Below are positions 1-6,193 of a stretch of 9,443 nt of DNA, one piece after another (position 1 is the stretch's first letter; each line of letters begins with the position of its first letter). The notes under the pieces were generated by a model that was not told where the DNA came from, made no database searches, and worked only from the letters and a program-made list of their open reading frames with translations. The DNA is from Methanomicrobiales archaeon (GTDB taxonomy: Archaea > Halobacteriota > Methanomicrobia > Methanomicrobiales > JACTUA01), in NCBI GenBank assembly GCA_028678635.1, contig JAJRDC010000309.1, positions 1 to 9,443 of the forward strand. Reading direction: 5' to 3'. Position numbers and translations under genes: made by a program.

Positions 1-457
1 GAGCACGGACCCCGATCCGTGCAGCCTGCGCTGCCACCCGCTCCTTCAGGTCGGACCGGAGCCGGCCAACGAGCCAGCGCCGGAGGGCTGCAGGGGTTGT
101 GTAGCAGACGATACCACCCGCTGATCGGCACAAGGAACCGTGACAGAGGGCACAGAATTCCCCGTCCAGCAGGATGCGGTGCATGGATCCCTCGGGCGAT
201 GCCGCGAGACGGAGGACCTCCTCCCGTTTCCTCCGGATCCACCGTTCCTTCTCCCGGAGGAATCCTTCCACGTCGCTGTGGCGGGGACAGGTCACCGTGA
301 GGGTTCCGTCCGGCATCACCCTGAGCCGGAGGAGCCGCACGGCCCGCCGATGGACGGTGACCGGGATCTCGTTGCCGTCAATGACAAGGCGCAGCGATTC
401 CGCAGGCGGGCCGGCCCGGTGCGTCCTGCGTAGAGACCCGGATCCTGCACCGGTCAC
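1..457 (-). CDS. YgjP/DUF45-family metallopeptidase-like protein, N-terminal part (runs off left edge)
   Basis: The minus-strand frame is open from GTG at 457 to position 2, giving 152 visible residues and no stop before the edge. The N-terminal half carries the family's opening pattern: basic residues before a strand, then an R-V-x-P-D-G turn and T-C-P-R (about residues 37-59). A charged helix FLREKERWIRRKR follows (66-78), where relatives have a 'FLxxKxxWI' helix. In this family (YgjP, DUF45, SprT/WLM-like) a zinc HExxH motif lies further on; here it would fall beyond the edge, so catalytic competence cannot be judged. The start GTG overlaps the antiporter's TGA as GTGA, which suggests translational coupling. 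Four cysteines cluster in a short span after the helix region (within about residues 100-115), which is unusual for the family. The protease activity is inferred from the fold family only. Confidence 0.72.
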   Translation of the reverse strand, partial: MTGAGSGSLRRTHRAGPPAESLRLVIDGNEIPVTVHRRAVRLLRLRVMPDGTLTVTCPRHSDVEGFLREKERWIRRKREEVLRLAASPEGSMHRILLDGEFCALCHGSLCRSAGGIVCYTTPAALRRWLVGRLRSDLKERVAAQAARIGVRA

Positions 458-1575
458 GGTTCCGTTCCTGCCGCTCTGGCCGTGGGGAGGAATCCCTTCA
501 GCCGGTCGCTGAACCGTGCGGTGAAGGATCCCGTGAGGGAGGTGATGATCACGACGGCGGCAAGGAGGGCCGAGATAGCTCCCGATCCATAGATGGCGGC
601 AAAGGCGATGGAGAATTCACCCCTGGCAATGATGGTGGACCCGATCTCCATCCCGGCGGCATAAGATCCGTGCAGGATCCGGCCCACGAGGAGGCCTGTG
701 AGGATCTTCGACCCGATGGCAACCACGGTCATGGCAACGATGGGGACGAGTGACGAGGTCCCCGAGAAGTCAACGGTGATCCCGAAAAACACGAAGAAAA
801 GGACGAGGAAGACGTCGCGGAACGGCTGGGAGAGCCGCTCCAGGAGGGGGGCACCCGTGGAGGCCAGGGAAGCACCCAGCAGGATGGCCACGAGCGCTTC
901 GGGGATCTTCAGGAGCTTGGAAATGTAGAGCGTCGAGACGACGGCGGTGAAGGTGAAAAGGACAGGGATCTCATCATCCCGGGTGAGGAGGGAACGGAGG
1001 AAGGGCTTCCCTGCCCGCACCGCTGCGAAGAGTACGATCGCGACCACCGCGATGGTGGCGAGCATGGCGAGGGGATTTTCCCCCCCTGCCGTGAAGAGGG
1101 AGAGGAGGAGGATCAGGATCACATCCTCGATGACCATCAGCCAGACGATCGTCTCGGACTCGGGCAGGAGCAGCTTCCGGTTCTCCACGAGCGACGCGAC
1201 GGCGATGGCTGAGGAGGAGACATAGAGGGCGGCCCCGATCACAAGGGCGTCCGGGAGGGAAAACCCCAGCGCCAGCGCTCCGACGAAGGCCAGGAGGAAG
1301 TTCACGTTCAGGTCAATGACACCGGAGATCAGGAGGGGTGTGCCCTGGCGGAGCAGGCTCTTCGGCCGGATCTCCAGGCCCACGTAGAAGAGGAGGAAGA
1401 TGAGGCCCAGGTACGAGAGGTACGCGGTGAACTCGTCGGCGGGGACCAGGCCGAAGCCGCTCTCTCCCAGTGCCACCCCGGCAAGGATGTAGAAGGGGAT
1501 GGCAGGGAGGGACCACCGCTTGGATATGAAGGCCAGGGCCAGGCAGCAGGCCAGGGCGAGGGCGATCTCTTCCAT
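454..1575 (-). CDS. Kef/KhtU-type cation:proton antiporter (CPA2 family)
   Basis: This 373-residue protein is almost entirely hydrophobic segments, about 11-13 by eye, as in monovalent cation:proton antiporter-2 membrane domains. It shows the CPA2 hallmarks: a GLEI motif at 67-70, an acidic pair E150-D151 in a membrane helix (the ion-binding pair position), and ARGEFS at 317-322, supplying the basic residue of a late helix. It ends soon after the last helix and has no TrkA-N/RCK tail, unlike full-length KefB/KefC. The regulatory function is instead encoded by the gene directly upstream, whose TAG is followed at once by this ATG. That arrangement matches the two-gene KhtT-KhtU (YhaT-YhaU) K+/H+ antiporters. 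The likely role is K+ (or Na+/NH4+) efflux in exchange for protons at the cytoplasmic membrane; ion specificity cannot be read from the sequence. Confidence 0.9.
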   Translation of the reverse strand: MEEIALALACCLALAFISKRWSLPAIPFYILAGVALGESGFGLVPADEFTAYLSYLGLIFLLFYVGLEIRPKSLLRQGTPLLISGVIDLNVNFLLAFVGALALGFSLPDALVIGAALYVSSSAIAVASLVENRKLLLPESETIVWLMVIEDVILILLLSLFTAGGENPLAMLATIAVVAIVLFAAVRAGKPFLRSLLTRDDEIPVLFTFTAVVSTLYISKLLKIPEALVAILLGASLASTGAPLLERLSQPFRDVFLVLFFVFFGITVDFSGTSSLVPIVAMTVVAIGSKILTGLLVGRILHGSYAAGMEIGSTIIARGEFSIAFAAIYGSGAISALLAAVVIITSLTGSFTARFSDRLKGFLPTARAAGTEP

Positions 1576-2061
1576 CTATGATTCCAGGACCTTCCGCTCG
1601 AACTCCTGCAGCTGCTCCGTCTCCCCGATAACCACCGCGATGTCACCCTCGTAGAAGGTAAAGGAAGGGGCCGGGGAGACGGTGTTCTGCCCCTTCCGGG
1701 AGACCGCCACGATGGTGGCTCCGGTGCGGGTGCGCACCTGCAGGTCGGCGATGGATTTCCCGGCCAGGTTCCCCCGGATCAGGTAGGTGTGGACCCGGAT
1801 CCGAAGGTCGGCGAGGGCAGAGAACGCGATCTCCACCGCCTCCTTCTCGGCCTCGATGATGGCACCCGAGAGAAGGCTCCCCAGGCGCCTCGCCTCCGAG
1901 GGGGAGATCTCGGCGGCGGACGGAGCGGCACTGCCCTTCTGCTGCACATAGAGCTGGAAGTGGCGGGACGGGAGGAAGATGATGGCCACCCGGTCCCCCT
2001 TCTCTGTTTCCAGTTCGTACTTCGTGCCGATCCCGGGGAGTTCGACGCACCTGACACCCAT
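1576..2061 (-). CDS. KhtT-like regulatory subunit of cation:proton antiporter (RCK_C/TrkA-C domain)
   Basis: Starting at ATG 2061 the protein has 161 residues, close to the roughly 165 usual for KhtT. ELPGIGTKYEL (7-17) is the typical N-terminal motif of the family. An RCK_C (TrkA-C) fold covers about 86-158: a strand, then L-x-G-K-S-I-A-D-L (99-107), RTGATIVAV (112-120) and an EGDIAVVIG strand (138-146). Such subunits are cytosolic dimers that bind nucleotides and gate the partner antiporter. The partner gene starts on the base after this TAG. The frame stays open upstream to a GTG at 2178 (200 residues), but the extra 39 residues precede the normal family start, show no recognisable domain, and neither start has a strong ribosome-binding site. 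I prefer 2061; a longer product is possible. Confidence 0.85.
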   Translation of the reverse strand: MGVRCVELPGIGTKYELETEKGDRVAIIFLPSRHFQLYVQQKGSAAPSAAEISPSEARRLGSLLSGAIIEAEKEAVEIAFSALADLRIRVHTYLIRGNLAGKSIADLQVRTRTGATIVAVSRKGQNTVSPAPSFTFYEGDIAVVIGETEQLQEFERKVLES

Positions 2062-2343
2062 GCCGGGATCTTCGCCGGAGCGGGAGAAAACCCTTCCCTT
2101 CGCGCCATGGTGAGCGGCGTCCGCGGGGGTGAAGAAGGTGACAGAGGAAAACCCTGGATCCCTTGCCGGGTTCTCCACCGGAGATCAGGAGAGATCCTCC
2201 CTGCACTCCGTCGCCCATCGGGATGGCGATCGTCCCCGTCGGTTCAAGAGCCAGTTGCCGGCGGCGGCGGGGGAAGATATTTCATTCCCTGGCAGGTACC
2301 TCTAGCATAACGGCCGGGCCCTGTCTCCGTCCGCCGGTGGTCC
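2062..2343. other. Divergent intergenic control region
   Basis: This lies between the leftward antiporter operon and the rightward sensor gene. It holds a GGC-rich stretch near 2258-2273 and an AT-rich patch at 2274-2286. A short repeat, GAAAACCCT, occurs near 2088-2096 and again near 2147-2155. No RNA gene was recognised. About 117 nt of it would become coding if the KhtT-like gene starts at GTG 2178. Confidence 0.5.
2276..2286 (+). promoter_or_regulatory. Candidate TATA box for the sensor gene
   Basis: GATATTTCATT is the most AT-rich run in an otherwise GC-rich gap. Transcription starting about 26 nt downstream, near 2306, would give a leader of roughly 38 nt before ATG 2344. GGTGG at 2336-2340, three bases before the ATG, can serve as a ribosome-binding site. 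No BRE was clearly identified, so this is an inference from position and composition. Confidence 0.35.
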
Positions 2344-4152
2344 ATGGACCTGCGCAGGAAAACCCTGATCATCTACGGAGTATCCATCCTCTGCATCCTC
2401 GTTACGTTCTGGGCCATTACCCAGCTGATTGTCCTCGGTTCATTCGTGGCCCTGGAGGAGCAGACCACCGAGCAGAACCTGAACCGGTTCATGGGTGCCC
2501 TTGATGAAGACCGGAGCATCCTCGAGACCTCGGTCCGTGCCTGGGCTCCCCGGGATGATACGTATACGTTCATGCGGGACCGGAACACGAATTATATCGA
2601 CACGACATTCGGTAACGAAACCCTGCTCAACCGGCGGATCAACTTCGTGGTCTTTACCAACACCTCCGGCGGGATCTTCTTTGCCAGAGCCTTCGACCTG
2701 CAGAAGGGGGAGGAGGTGCCCCTGCCCACATTCGTGGCTGACATGGTGGCCGGGAATCCGGCGCTGCGCACCTTCAACCTGGCGAACAGCAGCACGACGG
2801 CAATCATGATGCTTCCGTCAGGGCCGGTGATGGTGGCATCCGCCCCTATTACCACCAGTGACTACACGAGCGTGGTCCGGGGCACCCTGATCACGGGGCG
2901 GTACCTGGACAGTGCCGAGGTCCAGCGGATCGCCCGGCTGACCAGCCTCCAGGCCCAGCTGCTCCCGGCAGGGAGCGCGGCAGTACCTGCAGAGGTCCGG
3001 GACACCTTCGTTTTCGGAGCACCCGGGGATGAAATCCTGATAAAAACCCTGCCCGACAACACGATTGCCGGCTACCGGGTGATCCGGGACCTGTACGATG
3101 CCCCGGCACTCGTTGCCCGGACGGTGATGCCCCGTACCATCTATTCCCGGGGAGTGGCCACCCTCCAGTTCTTCCTGCTCTGCTTTGTGGCGCTCGTCAC
3201 CGTCTTTGGCATGGCGTACCTCTACTTCCTGGAGCGGTCGGTGCTCGCCCCCATCTCGCGGCTCAGCCAGGACGTGGCCCAGATAGGGAAGACCCGGAAC
3301 CTGGCAGCCCGTCTCTCGCCGGGTGAGGGGGATGACGAGCTGACCCAGCTCACGGCGAACATCAACCAGACGCTCGCAGCCCTGGAACGTGCGCAGCTGC
3401 AGATCCAGCGGAACGAGGAGAAGAACCGGGCCCTGATCAATGCCATGCCGGACACGATGTTCCAGCTGAACCATCCGGGGATCTCGGAGGACCTCACCTC
3501 GGCGGAAGCCGCAGGGATGGCCGAGAAGGCCATCGCCGAGCTGGCGGGCAGGCAGCTGGAGGAGATCGGCGAGACCTACGAGCTCATCTCCCCGGCTCCT
3601 GCGCCGGGTGATCTCCCGGTGCTCGGTCCCCTTGAGACGATCATCCGCCCGTTCATCTTCGAGTTCAAGGCAAGGATCTCTGGTGCGGACCGGTACTTCG
3701 AGGTCCGGGTGGTGAAGAGCGGGGAGGGCGAGGCGCTGGCCATTGTCCGGGAGATCACCGACCGGAAGAGGGCAGAGGCTGAGCTGGAGGAATACCGGTC
3801 CCACCTCGAGGACCTGGTCTCGGCCAGGACCGCGGAACTCTCGCGGACCAACGAGCAGCTGCGGGAGGAGATTCTGGCCCGGAGGCTATACGAGGAGCAG
3901 AAGCGCAAGGCCTTCGAGCAGATCGAGAAGAACATCGAACAGTTCGCCATTCTGGGCGACCACATCCGGAACCCCCTCACCGTCATCGTCGGCCTTTCGG
4001 ACCTGATCCAGGATCCCGCGGCACGGAAGATCCAGGACCAGGCCAGGATCATCAACGGGATCATCGACCAGCTGGACCGGGGCTGGATCGAGTCCGAGAA
4101 GGTCCGGGAATTCCTGCGGAAGTACTATTCTGACGAGCGCAAATCTCTCTAG
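2344..4152 (+). CDS. CHASE4-HAMP-PAS membrane sensor with phosphoacceptor-like C-terminus, no ATPase domain
   Basis: This 602-residue protein has a membrane helix at about 8-34 and a second at about 271-296. The extracytoplasmic part between them is a CHASE4 sensor: the W-A-x-x-D-D-T-Y-x-F motif at 67-76 and DRNTNYI at 79-85 are its signature. A HAMP linker follows (about 297-350). Next comes a PAS/PAC-like region (about 361-475): NRALINAMPDTMFQL opens it and AIVREITDRKRAE closes it, but the usual middle is replaced by unrelated sequence. A coiled coil runs to about 532. The end carries FAILGDHIRNPLTVIVGL (534-551), where His540 occupies the place of the histidine in HisKA boxes. The protein stops about 60 residues later, without N, G1 or G2 boxes of a HATPase. 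This type of C-terminus is frequent in methanogen signalling proteins. No response regulator is visible in the window. Confidence 0.85.
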   Translation: MDLRRKTLIIYGVSILCILVTFWAITQLIVLGSFVALEEQTTEQNLNRFMGALDEDRSILETSVRAWAPRDDTYTFMRDRNTNYIDTTFGNETLLNRRINFVVFTNTSGGIFFARAFDLQKGEEVPLPTFVADMVAGNPALRTFNLANSSTTAIMMLPSGPVMVASAPITTSDYTSVVRGTLITGRYLDSAEVQRIARLTSLQAQLLPAGSAAVPAEVRDTFVFGAPGDEILIKTLPDNTIAGYRVIRDLYDAPALVARTVMPRTIYSRGVATLQFFLLCFVALVTVFGMAYLYFLERSVLAPISRLSQDVAQIGKTRNLAARLSPGEGDDELTQLTANINQTLAALERAQLQIQRNEEKNRALINAMPDTMFQLNHPGISEDLTSAEAAGMAEKAIAELAGRQLEEIGETYELISPAPAPGDLPVLGPLETIIRPFIFEFKARISGADRYFEVRVVKSGEGEALAIVREITDRKRAEAELEEYRSHLEDLVSARTAELSRTNEQLREEILARRLYEEQKRKAFEQIEKNIEQFAILGDHIRNPLTVIVGLSDLIQDPAARKIQDQARIINGIIDQLDRGWIESEKVREFLRKYYSDERKSL

Positions 4153-4177
4153 CGCCGGGGGCTGCCCGGCCGGCTAG
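4149..4177. terminator. Hairpin spanning both stop codons of convergent genes
   Basis: CTAGC (4149-4153) pairs with GCTAG (4173-4177), and GCCGGG (4154-4159) pairs with CCCGGC (4165-4170). This makes an 11-bp stem with a 2-nt bulge (CG, 4171-4172) and a 5-nt loop. The stem contains the sensor's TAG (4150-4152) and the permease's stop (4174-4176, minus strand). A bidirectional terminator is a reasonable reading, although neither side is followed by a T-run. Confidence 0.4.
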
Positions 4178-4968
4178 ACCACCAGGCGCCGCTTCATCAG
4201 GTTCACGGCCAGGAGAAAGGCGAGGACCGTGGCCGCGGAGAGCCAGACCAGGGAAACCGGGAGGAGGGGCGACGGGATCCCGAGAGTCAGGGATCGGATC
4301 ACCGTCACCACGTGGGTGAGTGGCAGGAGTGCCACCGCCAGGTACTGGACAAACTTCGGGAGGAGCGTCAGGGGGAAGAAGGTCCCCGAGAAGAGGAACA
4401 TGGGTGTGATGAAGAGGAAGGTGGGCAGGTTCAGGGTATCGATCCCGGGGGTGAGCGCCGTGAAGCACATGCCGATGGCGGCGAAGAGGAGCCCGGCCCA
4501 GATCGCAAAGGGGATGACGAGCAGCGACCACGGGAGGTCGAGCACGCCGAAGAGGAAGAGCACCGGGAGCATGATGAGGGTATTGATGAATGCACGGGTT
4601 GCACCCCAGAGGATCTCCCCCACGATCACCTCGTCAATGGTGAGGGGCGTTGCAATGATGGCATCGAAGGTCTTCTGGTAGTACATCCTCACGTAGCTTG
4701 CGTAGGTGCATTCGAAGAACCCGGCATTCATGATGGAGATGGAGACGAGTGCCGGAGCGATGTACTGCGCGTAGGAGACCCCCGCGATCTCCGGGATGAA
4801 GCTGCCCACCCCAAATCCCAGGGAGAGGAGGTAGAGGATGGGCTCGAGAAACGGTGGCAGGAAGTTCACCCGGTAGGTCTTCACAAACACGTCCCGGTTC
4901 CTCTGCCAGACGTGAAAGACCCGGGGGGTGAGCCGGGGGAGGGCCAGGAAGCGGAGGGGATTATTCAC
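4174..4968 (-). CDS. ABC-2 type transporter permease (NodJ-like)
   Basis: This 264-residue membrane protein has about six hydrophobic segments, near 37-57, 66-83, 125-145, 148-170, 181-200 and 236-256. Between the second and third is YYQKTFDAIIATPLTIDEVI (96-115) followed by GEILWGATRA, the cytoplasmic coupling region of NodJ/DrrB-like ABC-2 permeases (ABC2_membrane). It would form the membrane channel of an exporter with the ATPase encoded just upstream. The start is GTG 4968, within an 8-nt overlap with the ATPase's end (GTGAATAA), and GGAGG at 4976-4980 lies 7 nt before it. The coupling and overlap indicate one operon. The substrate (drug, lipid or glycan) cannot be deduced. Length and topology are normal for the family. 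Confidence 0.9.
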   Translation of the reverse strand: MNNPLRFLALPRLTPRVFHVWQRNRDVFVKTYRVNFLPPFLEPILYLLSLGFGVGSFIPEIAGVSYAQYIAPALVSISIMNAGFFECTYASYVRMYYQKTFDAIIATPLTIDEVIVGEILWGATRAFINTLIMLPVLFLFGVLDLPWSLLVIPFAIWAGLLFAAIGMCFTALTPGIDTLNLPTFLFITPMFLFSGTFFPLTLLPKFVQYLAVALLPLTHVVTVIRSLTLGIPSPLLPVSLVWLSAATVLAFLLAVNLMKRRLVV

Positions 4969-5905
4969 GCAGCTTCCTCCCGGTGAGGCGCAGGAAGACG
5001 TCCTCCAGGGTTGCCGGGCGGGCCGCCACGTGCCCTAGCTGGCACTCCCCGACCAGCGTCCGGGTCACGTCCCGGGGTGCATCCGTGTAGGCCTGGATCA
5101 TGCCGCCGATGGACTCGTACCGTGTCCCCAGCCGTTCCAGGCACTGCCGGACCTCGGGGGTGTCGTCGGTCTCCACGACATGGGTGCCTGCATGCTTCAG
5201 GACCAGGTCCCGGGGCTGACCCTCCACCAGGATCCCGCCCCGGTCCATGATCACCAGCCGGTCGCAGAGACGTTCGGCCTCCTCCAGGTAGTGGGTGGTG
5301 AGGACGATGGTGTTCCCCCGGCTGCGGAGTTCCCTGAGCCGCTCCCAGATCAGGTGCCGGGCCTGGGGGTCCAGCCCCACCGTGGGCTCGTCCAGGATCA
5401 GGAGCTGAGGCTGGTTGATCAGTGCACGGGCCAGGATCAGCCGCCGCTTCATGCCGCCGGAGAGCTTCTCGATGGGGGTGTCCCGCTTCTCCGAGAGCTC
5501 GACAAAGGACAGGAGTTCCCGGATCATGGGATCCGCCTCCTCCCGGGGGATGTCGAAGTACCGGGAGTAGACCAGCAGGTTCATGTACACCGTGAAGTCC
5601 GGGTCCAGGTTGTTCTCCTGGGGCACGAATCCTATCCGGCGCTTGATCTCGGACTCGTGCCCGTCCACCTCCATCCCGAAGACCTGCAGGCTCCCCTCCG
5701 TTTTCGGTGAGACGCACTGGATCATCCGCATGGTGGTGGTCTTCCCGGCACCGTTGGGGCCCAGGAAGCCGAAGACCTCGCCCGGCTCCACCCGGAAGGT
5801 GACATGGTCCACGGCAGTGAATTCCCCGAACCGTTTCGTGAGCCCCCGGGCCTCGATCACCGGCGCCATTCCCGTCCCACGCCCCTCCTGCACTCCCGGA
5901 AGCAT
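4961..5905 (-). CDS. ABC transporter ATP-binding protein (NodI-like, ABC-2 exporter)
   Basis: This 314-residue ATPase has all nucleotide-binding motifs intact: Walker [10 protein letters not shown] (49-57), Q-loop Gln96 in FVPQEN, signature LSGGM (148-152), Walker B LLILDEP (168-174), D-loop GLD (177-179) and H-loop His205 in [12 protein letters not shown]-terminal extension (about 235-314) with [13 protein letters not shown] is typical of ABC-2 exporter ATPases of the NodI/CcmA/DrrA group. It pairs with the overlapping permease. The start is uncertain. ATG 5905 has GTGATCC (5913-5919) 7 nt upstream, while ATG 5869 (Met13) has GGAGGGG (5882-5888) 12 nt upstream and gives the more usual family N-terminus ([13 protein letters not shown]). 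The protein works at the cytoplasmic face of the membrane. Confidence 0.92.
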   Translation of the reverse strand: MLPGVQEGRGTGMAPVIEARGLTKRFGEFTAVDHVTFRVEPGEVFGFLGPNGAGKTTTMRMIQCVSPKTEGSLQVFGMEVDGHESEIKRRIGFVPQENNLDPDFTVYMNLLVYSRYFDIPREEADPMIRELLSFVELSEKRDTPIEKLSGGMKRRLILARALINQPQLLILDEPTVGLDPQARHLIWERLRELRSRGNTIVLTTHYLEEAERLCDRLVIMDRGGILVEGQPRDLVLKHAGTHVVETDDTPEVRQCLERLGTRYESIGGMIQAYTDAPRDVTRTLVGECQLGHVAARPATLEDVFLRLTGRKLRE

Positions 5906-5988
5906 CGCCCCCGGATCACTTGATACCCGCGGGTGAGCTCCACACGGTGAGGGGAGTGTGGAAGCCTCCCGGTTCCCGTTCCATCCGG

Positions 5989-6012
5989 CGGGAGGGGGGA
6001 AACCCCCTCCCG
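5989..6012. terminator. Perfect 10-bp hairpin with GAAA/TTTC loop
   Basis: CGGGAGGGGG (5989-5998) pairs with CCCCCTCCCG (6003-6012) around GAAA. On the plus strand this is a GNRA tetraloop; on the minus strand the loop is TTTC. It sits downstream of the lyase-RFAP synthase gene and upstream of the ABC operon, so it could end the former transcript or lie in the latter's leader. No T-run follows in either direction. Confidence 0.35.
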
Positions 6013-6101
6013 GGCCCTCCCCCGTGAGGATAGCCAGATGGTCGGTGTTTCAGGGCAACGAGATCACAGATGACAATGAACCGGCGGGGGTGCCCACGCG
6101 G

Positions 6102-6120
6102 CGGGGGCGGCGAGCCCCCG
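6102..6120. terminator. 7-bp GC hairpin downstream of the lyase-RFAP synthase gene
   Basis: CGGGGGC (6102-6108) pairs perfectly with GCCCCCG (6114-6120) around a 5-nt loop. It begins 70-90 nt past the stop codon of the minus-strand gene. There is no T-run, so a terminator role is only suggested by position. Confidence 0.25.
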
Positions 6121-6193
6121 AGAGCGTCTCACCGGAACGCATGAGCTCGGGAAATCCGACAGGGATGGGGAGGGGGAGGGTCTTTCCACATCA

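Larger units (their letters stand above)
5906..6193. other. Intergenic region with three GC-rich hairpins
   Basis: The gap lies after the lyase-RFAP synthase gene's double stop (TGATGA on the minus strand, 6196-6191) and before the ABC operon. It holds hairpins at 5939-5962 (7-bp arms TCCACAC/GTGTGGA), 5989-6012 and 6102-6120. I see no clear TATA box for the ABC operon and no open frame with a recognisable product. Long plus-strand frames crossing it are antisense shadows. Confidence 0.5.

Noticed and set aside
19..512. Three short plus-strand open frames at the left edge
   Set aside because: The minus-strand frame running off the edge matches the YgjP/DUF45 N-terminus and is coupled to the antiporter gene by GTGA.
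2230..2275. GC-rich stretch considered as a tRNA or other structured RNA gene
   Set aside because: There is a GGTTCAAG-like string, but no acceptor stem, anticodon arm or matching D-arm could be built around it.
1789..2310. Plus-strand open frame opposite the KhtT-like gene
   Set aside because: The minus strand has the ELPGIG and RCK_C signatures; this frame has none.
2818..3804. Minus-strand open frame of 328 residues inside the sensor gene
   Set aside because: The opposite strand shows CHASE4, HAMP and HisKA-like motifs in order; this frame has a random-looking composition.
4080..4152. Possible frameshift that removed a HATPase domain from the sensor
   Set aside because: Only 21 nt lie between its stop and the convergent permease gene, so there is no remnant sequence that could encode the domain.
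4312..4986. Plus-strand open frame with many Glu/Gly/His residues opposite the ABC permease
   Set aside because: It is a mirror of hydrophobic codons on the coding strand; the permease motifs and overlap with the ATPase are decisive.
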